DNA of 35,087 nt from Flavobacteriaceae bacterium (lineage in GTDB: Bacteria; Bacteroidota; Bacteroidia; Flavobacteriales; Flavobacteriaceae), in the NCBI GenBank assembly GCA_029942185.1, contig JAOZTK010000006.1, positions 1 through 35,087 on the forward strand. Direction: 5' to 3'. Positions 8,527 through 16,350 of the stretch are shown piece by piece (the first letter of the stretch is position 1; the number at the start of each line of letters is the position of its first letter). Made by a program: the position numbers and the translations under genes. The notes beneath the pieces were generated by a model. That model was not told the origin of the DNA. It did not search any database and was given only the letters and a program-made list of their open reading frames with translations.

Positions 8527-9378
8527 GTCATTTTCTAGCTCACTGCGAAAATATTTTAAATTATTCTTTTCTTCTTGCGTTAATGTTGGGTATTGAAAAT
8601 TATATTTAGACAGATTCTCCATTAGAATTTCAGCTACTTTTAAACGAGCAGTATCCTTGTGGTCTGCAGGGATTATATGCCATGGGGCATACACTGTAGA
8701 TGTGCGGGAGAGCATATCTTCATAGGCTTCCTTGTATTTGGACCAAAGTTTGCGCTCTTTGAGATCTCCTGCTGAAAATTTCCAGTTTTTTTCTGTTTTA
8801 TCGATTCGGCGTATGAGTCTGTTTTTTTGTTCTTTTTTTGAAAGGTGTAAGAAAAACTTGAATACGATGGTCCCATTTTCGACTAAATGCTTTTCAAAAG
8901 CATTAATTTGTTGCATTCTTTGATAAAAAAAGTGATTATCTATATCGGTGATATCATTAATATTTGGAATATTTTCACCGAGTATATATTTTGGGTGAAC
9001 ACGAGTTACCAAAACATTTTCGTAGTGGGTCCGGTTAAAAATACCAAATTTCCCTCTTTCAGGTAAAGCGATATAGTGACGCCACAAATAATCGTGTTCA
9101 AGTTCTTTTGAAGTAGGTGACTTAAAACTGTGTACATCAACTCCATTTGCATTTACATTTTTAAAAACTTCACGAACTAAGCTATCTTTTCCACTTGTAT
9201 CCATTCCTTGTAAACAAATCAATACACTGTATTTGTTTTCTGCATACATGACATCTTGAAGTGTTGCCAGTTGTTTTCGGATAATTTTTAATTGTTTTGC
9301 TGCTCTCGTATTTATTTCAAGACTTTCATAATTGTCTAAAGAAACTTTTTTGCTTGCTTGGTAATTTTTTAAATCCAT
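8524..9378 (-). CDS. ppk2: Polyphosphate kinase 2 family protein (PPK2)
   Basis: 284 residues, the usual size of single-domain PPK2. It transfers phosphate between polyphosphate and nucleoside mono- or diphosphates in the cytoplasm. Visible motifs are Walker A GMDTSGKDS (58-66), Walker B-like GIFNRTHYENVLVTRVHP (112-129, the typical FNRSHYE block), and a lid rich in Arg/Lys (RLIRRIDKTEKNWKFSAGDLKER, about 186-208), followed by YAPWHIIPADHK. The single domain excludes the fused class II type. Class I against class III (ADP or AMP acceptor) cannot be decided by eye. It starts 12 bases after the response regulator stop, so the two are probably co-transcribed. Confidence 0.93.
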   Translation of the reverse strand: MDLKNYQASKKVSLDNYESLEINTRAAKQLKIIRKQLATLQDVMYAENKYSVLICLQGMDTSGKDSLVREVFKNVNANGVDVHSFKSPTSKELEHDYLWRHYIALPERGKFGIFNRTHYENVLVTRVHPKYILGENIPNINDITDIDNHFFYQRMQQINAFEKHLVENGTIVFKFFLHLSKKEQKNRLIRRIDKTEKNWKFSAGDLKERKLWSKYKEAYEDMLSRTSTVYAPWHIIPADHKDTARLKVAEILMENLSKYNFQYPTLTQEEKNNLKYFRSELEND

Positions 9379-9390
9379 TTTGCTTCTTTT

Positions 9391-10554
9391 TTATTTGCTA
9401 GTGAACATTTTTACATCTTGTTCTGAAACTTTTTCTTCTCCAAGAATGATTAATCGTTCTACCACATTTCTGAGCTCGCGAATATTTCCGGTCCAGTTGT
9501 ATTCCTGTAAAAGCTTAATCGCTTTGGCTTTAAAAACTTTAGTACTCGTGCCTTGCTCTTTTGCAATTTTCATCGCAAAGTATTCAATGAGTATCGGAAT
9601 ATCATCTCGTCTGTCGTTTAAAGAAGGAACAGCTATCAAAATAACAGCTAATCTATGGTATAAGTCCTCTCTGAATTTCTTGTCTTTGATTTCCTTTTGT
9701 AGATCTTTATTCGTTGCAGCGATGACTCTTACATTTACCTCAATATCTTTGGCATCACCTACACGTTGAATCTTACCTTCTTGTAAAGCACGTAAGACTT
9801 TTGCTTGCGCAGAAAGACTCATATCGCCAATTTCATCAAGAAATAAAGTGCCTCCATTTGCCGCTTCAAATTTTCCGGTTCGATCTTTAATGGCTCCGGT
9901 AAAAGAACCTTTTTTATGTCCAAAAAGTTCGCTCTCAATTAATTCTGATGGAATAGCTGCACAATTTACTTCAATCAAAGGAGCTTTATTACGCTTGCTT
10001 TTTTCGTGCAACCAATGAGCGACCAATTCTTTACCCGTACCGTTTGCCCCGGTAATTAAAACACGTGCTTCAGTAGGTGCCACTTTCTCAATCATTTCTT
10101 TAATCTGAGTGATTGCTCGGCTATTACCAATCATTTCATAGTCTTTGCTAATTTTCTTTTTTAAGCGTTTGTTTTCAACAATCAATTCTTTATTGTCAAG
10201 TGCATTTCTAATCGCATTGAGTAATCGGTTTAAATCGGGTGGCTTAGAAATATAGTCAAAGGCTCCTAACCGCATTGTGTTGACAGCTGTATCCAAATCA
10301 CCGTGACCGGAAATCATTAAAAACTGTAATTCGGGTTTTATTTTTTTACTGTATTGCAATACTTCAACACCATCCATTTTGGGCATTTTTATGTCGCATA
10401 AGACCAAATCGTAGTCGTTTTCTTTAATGAGTTCGATGCCTTCCACACCATCTACAGCTTCAAAAACTTTATAGCTGTTATTTTCCTCAGAAATTATTTT
10501 TTTTAGTACACGACGTATTGCCACTTCGTCTTCTATTATTAATATTTTACTCAT
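9391..10554 (-). CDS. Sigma54-type response regulator lacking a DNA-binding domain
   Basis: 387 residues. Residues 1-120 are a receiver domain with phospho-acceptor Asp54 (LCDIKMP) and Lys104. Residues about 140-365 are an AAA+ sigma54-activator domain: Walker A GANGTGKE (169-176), the loop that contacts sigma54 reads GSFTGA (216-221) where GAFTGA is canonical, and Walker B is TLFLDEIGD (236-244). The chain ends right after the AAA+ lid (IRELRNVVERLIILGEEKVSEQDVKMF). NtrC-type proteins normally continue about 60-80 residues to a Fis helix-turn-helix. It therefore probably acts without binding its own enhancer, as in FlgR/CtcC-type activators, or recruits a partner. No histidine kinase gene is adjacent. 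It sits 34 bases after the exporter permease. Confidence 0.9.
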   Translation of the reverse strand: MSKILIIEDEVAIRRVLKKIISEENNSYKVFEAVDGVEGIELIKENDYDLVLCDIKMPKMDGVEVLQYSKKIKPELQFLMISGHGDLDTAVNTMRLGAFDYISKPPDLNRLLNAIRNALDNKELIVENKRLKKKISKDYEMIGNSRAITQIKEMIEKVAPTEARVLITGANGTGKELVAHWLHEKSKRNKAPLIEVNCAAIPSELIESELFGHKKGSFTGAIKDRTGKFEAANGGTLFLDEIGDMSLSAQAKVLRALQEGKIQRVGDAKDIEVNVRVIAATNKDLQKEIKDKKFREDLYHRLAVILIAVPSLNDRRDDIPILIEYFAMKIAKEQGTSTKVFKAKAIKLLQEYNWTGNIRELRNVVERLIILGEEKVSEQDVKMFTSK

Positions 10555-10588
10555 CTTGTAATCTTTGTTTTAGGCTAAAGCCTATTCG

Positions 10589-11896
10589 CTAATATTTAAG
10601 CCATTTCCACAATTCTTTGTAACTGGGTTTTTTCCCATACATTAGTATTCCTACTCGATATATCTTAGCTGCCAGCCATATCATTGCTATAAAAGTTAAC
10701 AATAACAATATCAAAGATACTACTATTTGCCATAAGGGTGCTCCCAGTGGAATCCGCATCATCATGACAATGGGAGATGTAAAGGGAATCATGGAAAATG
10801 TGGTTGCCAAAGTACCATGTGGATCGTTGATTACCACAGCAAACCCGATGTAGATTCCTAACATTAACGGCATAATAACGGGTAACATAAATTGTTGCGT
10901 GTCAGTTTCATTGTCAACCGCAGCACCAATAGCAGCGTAAAGGGAACTATACAATAAAAAGCCACCGATAAAAAACAACAAAAAAGAAATCATAATCGTC
11001 GCGATGGGCAATTGCCATAATTCCTGAATTAAGAGCTCAATTTTTGAATTTGCAGCGACTTCTTTTACCATTTCAAGTTGTTCTTGACTAATTTGTGAAT
11101 TTGTGTTGATGCCAAGAATGGGTAATAGAAATATATACAGAATACCGAGGACGATTCCCCAAATAATAAATTGTAGAATACCGGCTCCGGCTGTACCTAT
11201 AACTTTCCCCAACATAAGTTGAAAAGGCTTTACCGAAGACACAATTATTTCTATAATACGACTGGTCTTCTCTTCAATGACACTTCGCATTACCATGGCA
11301 CCATAGATCATTATAAAAAGCATGATAAAATAACCGGCTATTGTCCCAATTCCCAATTTTATTTCATTGATAAACTTAGAAGTTTCTTTACCTTCAAAAT
11401 TTTGTAATTGTATTTCGGATCTTATTTTCGCTTTCTTTACCTTTTCGATGTCAATATTGAGTTCTTTCATCTTTAGGAACCCCAATCGTTTATCTAATCT
11501 TCTTTCAATCCTTTCAGTAAAAATTACACTTGGCGATTCGTTGGAAAAAAACTGTATCTTTTTTATAATTCCGTCAATACTACTACTGTTTGGGATATAC
11601 AATAAGCCATATTGGTCTGTTTCTTTAACTGTTTGCTTGGCTGCCTCAATATCCAAATGTGAGAGATCTATAAATTTTAGACTCTCCGTACTTTGAAAAT
11701 CATCCGAAGTGAAATAATGAGATTTATTCACATAAGATACAGTTCTTGTTTTGTCGATACTTGATTTCGTGACAAAAGCCATCAAAGCCACCATCCCAAT
11801 CATTAAAATCGGACCTAAAACGGTCATGATTATAAAGGTCTTATTGCGAACTTTAGCTAAAAATTCTCTAACTATTATTAGTTTTAGTTTATCCAT
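10589..11896 (-). CDS. ABC-2 type exporter permease (NatB-like)
   Basis: 435 residues. One N-terminal transmembrane helix (about residues 16-42) is followed by a large extracytoplasmic loop (about 43-180) and then five or six helices in the C-terminal half. This is the ABC-2 permease layout of the NatB/YhaP group, including the MVMRSVIEEKTSRIIEIIVSS coupling segment near 200-220. It pairs with the ATPase at 12133-13068 to form an exporter. Substrates in this family include sodium, drugs and peptides, and none can be assigned here. The 236-base gap to the ATPase is unusually long for such a pair and contains two hairpins. Confidence 0.88.
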   Translation of the reverse strand: MDKLKLIIVREFLAKVRNKTFIIMTVLGPILMIGMVALMAFVTKSSIDKTRTVSYVNKSHYFTSDDFQSTESLKFIDLSHLDIEAAKQTVKETDQYGLLYIPNSSSIDGIIKKIQFFSNESPSVIFTERIERRLDKRLGFLKMKELNIDIEKVKKAKIRSEIQLQNFEGKETSKFINEIKLGIGTIAGYFIMLFIMIYGAMVMRSVIEEKTSRIIEIIVSSVKPFQLMLGKVIGTAGAGILQFIIWGIVLGILYIFLLPILGINTNSQISQEQLEMVKEVAANSKIELLIQELWQLPIATIMISFLLFFIGGFLLYSSLYAAIGAAVDNETDTQQFMLPVIMPLMLGIYIGFAVVINDPHGTLATTFSMIPFTSPIVMMMRIPLGAPLWQIVVSLILLLLTFIAMIWLAAKIYRVGILMYGKKPSYKELWKWLKY

Positions 11897-12024
11897 TCTC
11901 AGTGTATTAAATTTTGAATGTTGTGTGTGCTATTAAGCGATTTGTAAGTGCCATTTAGAAGTCTATTTTTTTAATTATTTATTTTGAGTATGTCCGAAGC
12001 ACTTATTTCTTTATTCGTGAGACT

Positions 12025-12049
12025 CTAAAAAATTATTCCAATTTTTTAG
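12025..12049. repeat. AT-rich hairpin between ABC ATPase and permease
   Basis: A perfect 10-bp stem, ctaaaaaatt / aattttttag, with a 5-base loop (12035-12039). It could act as a weak terminator or processing site between the two cistrons. It has no separate T-tract, so I do not call it a firm terminator. Confidence 0.45.
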
Positions 12050-12087
12050 TTAGTCGAATTGAAAATCAAGCTGCAAGCATGACTAAT

Positions 12088-12104
12088 CCCGCTTTTTCAG
12101 CGGG
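12088..12104. repeat. GC hairpin downstream of the ABC ATPase
   Basis: The stem cccgct / agcggg has a 5-base T-rich loop, 28 bases beyond the ATPase stop on the minus strand. It lacks a following run of T on either strand, so it is more likely an attenuating or mRNA-stabilising hairpin than a full terminator. Confidence 0.45.
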
Positions 12105-12132
12105 TTATTGGTTAATACCTTGACCTTCTAAG

Positions 12133-13068
12133 TCAATTTCTTTTATTCGTTTCAACAGCTTTAATAAAGATCTCACTAACACTTGGGATGACTTCAACAA
12201 AATGATTTATTGCTGTTTTTTCAGAAAGATATTTAATTAAATCTCTTGCAGAATCTTTAGGATCAATTTTTATATTCAATTTTAAATCTTCCTCCAGTGA
12301 TTTAAAGTTTGCAGTACTGATCTTAAATTTTGAAGCTATTTCTTTCCGGAGTTTATCAGGATCAGGACTGTGTAGACCTACTTCAAAAGTATTGGTTTTA
12401 TACTGCCTTTTTATTTCTTGTAAATTTCCATCTAAAATTTTATTCGCTTTATCGATTAAAGTAATGTCATCACATAATTCTTCGACAGATTCCATGCGAT
12501 GTGTTGAGAAAATTATGGTAGCGCCTTTATTTCTCAATTCCAAAATTTCATCTTTTATCAGGTTGGCATTTATCGGATCAAAACCACTAAAAGGTTCATC
12601 GAAGATTAACAGTTTTGGCTGATGTAAAACGGTTACGATAAATTGTACTTTTTGAGCCATTCCTTTAGACAGTTCTTGGACTTTTTTATTCCACCAATCA
12701 CCAATTTCAAATTTTTCAAACCAATACTTTAAGCGTTTTTTAGCTTCTGCTTTGGAGAGCCCTTTTAGTTGTGCTAAATATAAAGCTTGTTCACCGACTT
12801 TCATGCTTTTGTACAAGCCCCTTTCTTCAGGTAAATAGCCAATATAATGTACGTCATTCAGTTGCAGTGGCCTTCCGTCAAAAAATACCTGACCGGAATC
12901 TGGAAGTGTAATTTGATTTATAATTCGAATCAGGGTTGTTTTCCCGGCGCCATTAGGACCTAATAAGCCAAAGATACTCTTTTCGGGGACCTGAATCGAC
13001 ACCTTGTTTAACGCAGTGAAATCACCATATGTTTTTACTATATTTTTAGTTTCTAAAAGATAATTCAT
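12133..13068 (-). CDS. ABC exporter ATP-binding protein (NatA-like)
   Basis: 311 residues. The nucleotide-binding domain spans 1-230: Walker A GPNGAGKTT (37-45), an ABC signature that reads LSKGM instead of LSGGQ (about 138-142), Walker B LLIFDEPFSGFDP and the switch His in STHRMESVEE. Residues about 230-311 are the C-terminal extension common in NatA/CcmA/DRA-type exporters. It drives the ABC-2 permease encoded next. The start at 13068 is preceded by a TACTTTTG -7 box (13092-13099). The end of the MITE-like element lies only 13 bases beyond that box, about where the -33 element should begin. Confidence 0.92.
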   Translation of the reverse strand: MNYLLETKNIVKTYGDFTALNKVSIQVPEKSIFGLLGPNGAGKTTLIRIINQITLPDSGQVFFDGRPLQLNDVHYIGYLPEERGLYKSMKVGEQALYLAQLKGLSKAEAKKRLKYWFEKFEIGDWWNKKVQELSKGMAQKVQFIVTVLHQPKLLIFDEPFSGFDPINANLIKDEILELRNKGATIIFSTHRMESVEELCDDITLIDKANKILDGNLQEIKRQYKTNTFEVGLHSPDPDKLRKEIASKFKISTANFKSLEEDLKLNIKIDPKDSARDLIKYLSEKTAINHFVEVIPSVSEIFIKAVETNKRN

Positions 13069-13091
13069 AAATTTTTGAGTATTTGAAAAGC

Positions 13092-13099
13092 CAAAAGTA
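13092..13099 (-). promoter_or_regulatory. -7 box for the ABC exporter operon
   Basis: The minus strand reads TACTTTTG, an exact TAnnTTTG, 23 bases before the ATG at 13068. The expected -33 region, about 19 bases further upstream, falls inside the terminal inverted repeat of the MITE-like element, where no TTG is seen on the minus strand. Confidence 0.45.
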
Positions 13100-13112
13100 C
13101 TGATTTGTCTAT

Positions 13113-13380
13113 TAACCTGAGTTCGATCTAAGATTTATCTCACAGAAAGTCAAGAGTACAGTAGGTTTTTGCTGAAAAACAAGTAGTTATAACTAGTTAT
13201 TGCAAATGGTTTTTAGTGAAAAGATGCTGTGCTATTGGCTTTTCTATTAATAGATTTCGATAATTAGCCCATATACTGCCCCAAATTCACTCAAATTATC
13301 CAGATAGTTCTCATAAATTTGGATTGCCTATGGGCTAATTATCTGAAACTGTGAGCAAAGCTTAGATCGAACTCAGGTTA
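13113..13380. mobile_element. MITE-like element with 20-bp perfect terminal inverted repeats
   Basis: The ends taacctgagttcgatctaag (13113-13132) and its exact reverse complement (13361-13380) bound 268 bases with no ORF. Inside, gataattagcccata (13259-13273) and its reverse complement (13329-13343) form a second perfect 15-bp inverted pair, and ataactagttat (13189-13200) is a palindrome. A small non-coding unit with perfect ends and internal hairpins fits a miniature inverted-repeat transposable element moved by a transposase elsewhere. A target duplication is not clear. Part of the end sequence recurs at 182-205. The IS family is not recognised. Confidence 0.7.
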
Positions 13381-13430
13381 TTAGTATACAGTATTGTTAC
13401 GTGTTAAAGCCAATTAATAAATATTTTTAT

Positions 13431-13458
13431 AAAAATACTATGCGCGCATAGTATTTTT
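13431..13458. promoter_or_regulatory. 28-bp perfect palindrome, probable MarR operator
   Basis: aaaaatactatgcg is followed directly by its exact reverse complement, with no spacer. The centre (tatgcgcgcata) is GC-rich in an AT-rich surround, typical of MarR-family operators. It ends 4 bases before the marR -7 box and covers the -33 region, so a bound dimer would block the promoter. Autoregulation of marR and control of the fad genes is the natural inference. Confidence 0.75.
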
Positions 13459-13462
13459 TTTG

Positions 13463-13470
13463 TACCTTTG
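13463..13470 (+). promoter_or_regulatory. marR -7 box, leaderless-type promoter
   Basis: TACCTTTG is an exact TAnnTTTG and ends only 4 bases before the marR ATG at 13475. Transcription in this phylum starts a few bases after the -7 box, so the mRNA should begin at or next to the start codon. A T-tract precedes the box. Confidence 0.6.
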
Positions 13471-13474
13471 AAGA

Positions 13475-13918
13475 ATGCATAAAGAAGAATCCATAGATCA
13501 TCACCTCAGAGCCACTTGGCAAGCTGTTTCAAAAATGTATAACGAGCAAGCTTCAAAGCAAAATGCAACCATGGCAACCGGTTTTGTACTGCTCAATATC
13601 GATTGCGAAACCGGCACATCCTCTACTTCTTTAGGCCCTAAAATGGGAATGGAAGCAACAAGCCTGTCTCGAATATTAAAGAACATGCAAGATAAAGGGG
13701 TTATTTATCGTGAAAAAAATCCAAAAGACGGCAGAGGAGTTATCATAAAATTAACAGAATTCGGAAAAGAAAAAAGAGCTTTAGCCAGAACATTTGTCTT
13801 ACGCTTTAATAGCGTTGTCAAAGAGAATGTTACCGAGGAACAACTTATCAACTTTTTCCAAGTGATACGTGTAATTAATTCATTGATAAAGGATAAAGTT
13901 TTTTTTGTTAAAGGATAA
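13475..13918 (+). CDS. MarR-family transcriptional regulator of the fad operon
   Basis: 147 residues, the usual MarR length. The winged-helix core spans about 45-110, with the recognition segment MEATSLSRILKNMQDKGVIYRE and the wing NPKDGRGVIIKLTEFG. N- and C-terminal helices would form the dimer interface. It heads a plus-strand set with fadN 32 bases downstream, then fadA and fadE. The palindrome over its promoter points to autorepression. By analogy with other fatty-acid-degradation regulators the inducer may be an acyl-CoA, but no ligand can be read from the sequence. Confidence 0.9.
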   Translation: MHKEESIDHHLRATWQAVSKMYNEQASKQNATMATGFVLLNIDCETGTSSTSLGPKMGMEATSLSRILKNMQDKGVIYREKNPKDGRGVIIKLTEFGKEKRALARTFVLRFNSVVKENVTEEQLINFFQVIRVINSLIKDKVFFVKG

Positions 13919-13950
13919 TAAAAACATTAACATTATAAATTAGAACAAAT

Positions 13951-16350
13951 ATGAAAAGATCCATTAAAAAAGTAGCTATCATCGGTTCCGGAATAATGGG
14001 ATCAGGAATAGCTTGTCATTTTGCAAACATCGGTGTGCAAGTTCGATTATTTGACATTGTGCCGCGTGAACTAAATGACAAAGAAAAAGCCAAAGGCCTG
14101 ACTTTAGAAAATAAAGTTGTGCGTAACAGATTGGTAAATGAAAGTTTACAAAATACTTTGAAATCTAAACCATCACCAATTTATCACAAAGATTTTGCAA
14201 AACGAATCAGCACAGGAAATCTTGAAGATGATTTGCATCTTATAGCCGATTGTGACTGGGTGATAGAGGTTGTGGTGGAACGTTTGGATATTAAACAAAA
14301 AGTATTTGAACAAATAGAAAAATTCCGTAAACCGGGTTCATTGATTACATCTAATACTTCAGGTATTCCAATTCAATACATGAATAAAGGACGTAGTGAA
14401 GATTTTAGAAAGCATTTTGCAGTTACACATTTTTTTAATCCTCCACGTTACCTAAAACTATTTGAAGTAGTTCCGGGTCCCGATTGCGAACAAGAAGTAA
14501 CAGATTTCCTAATGGGCTTCGGAGAGAAGTTTTTGGGAAAAACGTCTGTTTTGGCCAAAGATACACCGGCGTTTATTGGAAATCGTGTTGGTATATTCGG
14601 AATTATGAGTTTATTCCATGTGGTAAAAGAGATGGGATTAACGGTTGGGGAAGTTGATAAATTGACAGGACCTGTTATTGGTCGTCCAAAATCAGCAACT
14701 TTTAGAACCGTCGATTTAGTAGGTCTTGATACACTTGTGCATACAGCAAATGGTGTGGCAGACAATGCTAAAAATGATGAAATGCACGATAGTTTTGCTA
14801 TTCCGGATTTTATCCAAAAAATGATGGATAAAAAGTGGTTGGGCAGTAAGACCCAACAAGGTTTTTATAAAAAGGAAGTAGTGGATGGTAAAAAATCTAT
14901 ACTGGCTCTTGATTTAGAAACTTTGGAATATAAGCCGCAAGAAAGAGTTAATTTTCCAACTTTAGGAATGACGAAAACTATCGATAATGTTATTGATAGA
15001 TTTAAAGTTCTCGTTAAAGGTAAAGATAAGGCAGGAACGTTTTATCGCAAAACATTTGCTCCAATGTTTCAGTATGTGTCAAATAGAATCCCTGAAATTT
15101 CGGATGAACTTTACAGGATTGATGATGCGATGAAAGCAGGATTTGGATGGGAACATGGCCCTTTCCAAATTTGGGATGCTATAGGTGTTGAAAAAGGGGT
15201 TAAAATGATGGAAGCAGAAGGCTATAAACCCAATAAATGGGTAACTGAAATGCTTCTAAGTGGCCGAAAATCTTTTTACGATGTAAAAGATGGAGCAAAA
15301 TATTATTACGATATTCCAAAAAAAGAATTGGTAAAAATACCAGGACAAGACTCCTTTATTATTTTAGATACGATTCGAGAGGCCAAAACAATTTGGAGTA
15401 ATGCAGACGCGAGTATCCTACATCTGGGAGATGGTGTTTTAAATGTAGAATTCCGTTCAAAAATGAATACCTTAGGAGGAGGTGTTTTACAAGCTATCAA
15501 TAAGGGAATTGATTTGGCAGAAACAAAATATGAAGCAGTCATTTTGGGAAATCAAGCTGCAAATTTCTCAGTAGGAGCTAATTTAGCAATGGCTTTTATG
15601 ATGGCTATTGAGCAGGATTATGACGAATTGGTGATGGCAGTTAAATTGTTCCAAGATACGGTAATGCGTCTACGATACTCTTCTATACCGACAATTGTTG
15701 CGCCCCACGGTTTAACTTTAGGAGGTGCTTGTGAAATGAGTATGCATGCCGATAAAGTTGTAGCTGCAGCTGAAACATACATAGGATTGGTGGAGTTTGG
15801 AGTAGGTATTATCCCTGCAGGAGGTGGAACCAAAGAAGTTGCACGGCGTGTTTCTGAATTGTGGATCAAAGACGATGTAAAGTTAAATCGTTTACGTGAA
15901 ACATTTATAAATGTAGCGATGGCTAAAGTGGCTACCTCTGCTTATGAGGCTTTTGACTTAGGTTATTTCCAAGAAGGTAAAGATATTGTTGTGGTCAATA
16001 AAGAACGTCAGATTGCTACGGCTAAACGACATGCTATTCAAATGCTGGAAGATGGTTATACACAACCTGCACCGAAAGAAGTATATGTCCTAGGTCGTCA
16101 AGCCTTAGGAATGTTCTTGGTAGGAACAGATAGTTTAAAAGCAGGGCGTTTCGCATCTGAACACGACCAATTGGTAGCCAATAAATTGGGATATATCATG
16201 GCAGGTGGTGATTTGTCTGAACCACAGTTTGTGTCGGAACAGTATTTATTGGATTTAGAACGTGAAGCCATTATGAGTTTGTTTACTGAAAGGAAAACCT
16301 TAGAGCGTATTGAACATACATTAAAAACGGGAAAACCTTTAAGAAACTAA
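13951..16350 (+). CDS. fadN: 3-hydroxyacyl-CoA dehydrogenase / enoyl-CoA hydratase fusion
   Basis: 799 residues, with the dehydrogenase first and the crotonase domain last, as in Bacillus FadN (about 790 residues) and opposite to E. coli FadB. Residues about 5-190 are the NAD-binding Rossmann fold (GSGIMGSG, 12-19) with catalytic His160 in THFFNPPRYLKLFE. About 190-310 and 360-450 are the dehydrogenase C-terminal domains. About 480-700 is the hydratase domain (LGNQAANFSVGANL, then AETYIGLVEFGVGIIPAGGGT). It performs the hydration and NAD-linked oxidation steps of beta-oxidation and feeds 3-ketoacyl-CoA to FadA. It lies 32 bases after marR. An IVS-like cassette separates it from fadA. Confidence 0.95.
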   Translation: MKRSIKKVAIIGSGIMGSGIACHFANIGVQVRLFDIVPRELNDKEKAKGLTLENKVVRNRLVNESLQNTLKSKPSPIYHKDFAKRISTGNLEDDLHLIADCDWVIEVVVERLDIKQKVFEQIEKFRKPGSLITSNTSGIPIQYMNKGRSEDFRKHFAVTHFFNPPRYLKLFEVVPGPDCEQEVTDFLMGFGEKFLGKTSVLAKDTPAFIGNRVGIFGIMSLFHVVKEMGLTVGEVDKLTGPVIGRPKSATFRTVDLVGLDTLVHTANGVADNAKNDEMHDSFAIPDFIQKMMDKKWLGSKTQQGFYKKEVVDGKKSILALDLETLEYKPQERVNFPTLGMTKTIDNVIDRFKVLVKGKDKAGTFYRKTFAPMFQYVSNRIPEISDELYRIDDAMKAGFGWEHGPFQIWDAIGVEKGVKMMEAEGYKPNKWVTEMLLSGRKSFYDVKDGAKYYYDIPKKELVKIPGQDSFIILDTIREAKTIWSNADASILHLGDGVLNVEFRSKMNTLGGGVLQAINKGIDLAETKYEAVILGNQAANFSVGANLAMAFMMAIEQDYDELVMAVKLFQDTVMRLRYSSIPTIVAPHGLTLGGACEMSMHADKVVAAAETYIGLVEFGVGIIPAGGGTKEVARRVSELWIKDDVKLNRLRETFINVAMAKVATSAYEAFDLGYFQEGKDIVVVNKERQIATAKRHAIQMLEDGYTQPAPKEVYVLGRQALGMFLVGTDSLKAGRFASEHDQLVANKLGYIMAGGDLSEPQFVSEQYLLDLEREAIMSLFTERKTLERIEHTLKTGKPLRN

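Larger units (their letters stand above)
13069..13474. other. Divergent intergenic region, ABC exporter / marR
   Basis: This 406-base gap holds, from left to right, the ABC -7 box, a 268-bp MITE-like element (13113-13380), an AT-rich stretch, a 28-bp palindrome (13431-13458) and the marR -7 box (13463-13470). I see no coding sequence in it. Confidence 0.8.

Noticed and set aside
9380-9769. 129-residue plus-strand open frame
   Set aside because: It lies wholly opposite the response regulator gene, whose motifs are intact, and shows no recognisable features of its own. Other open frames opposite or within clear genes (for example 17679-18026, 14448-14765, 34300-34587) were dropped for the same reason.
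12088-12104. Intrinsic terminator for the ABC ATPase gene
   Set aside because: The stem is only 6 bp and no T-tract follows on either strand, and a permease of the same system lies directly downstream.
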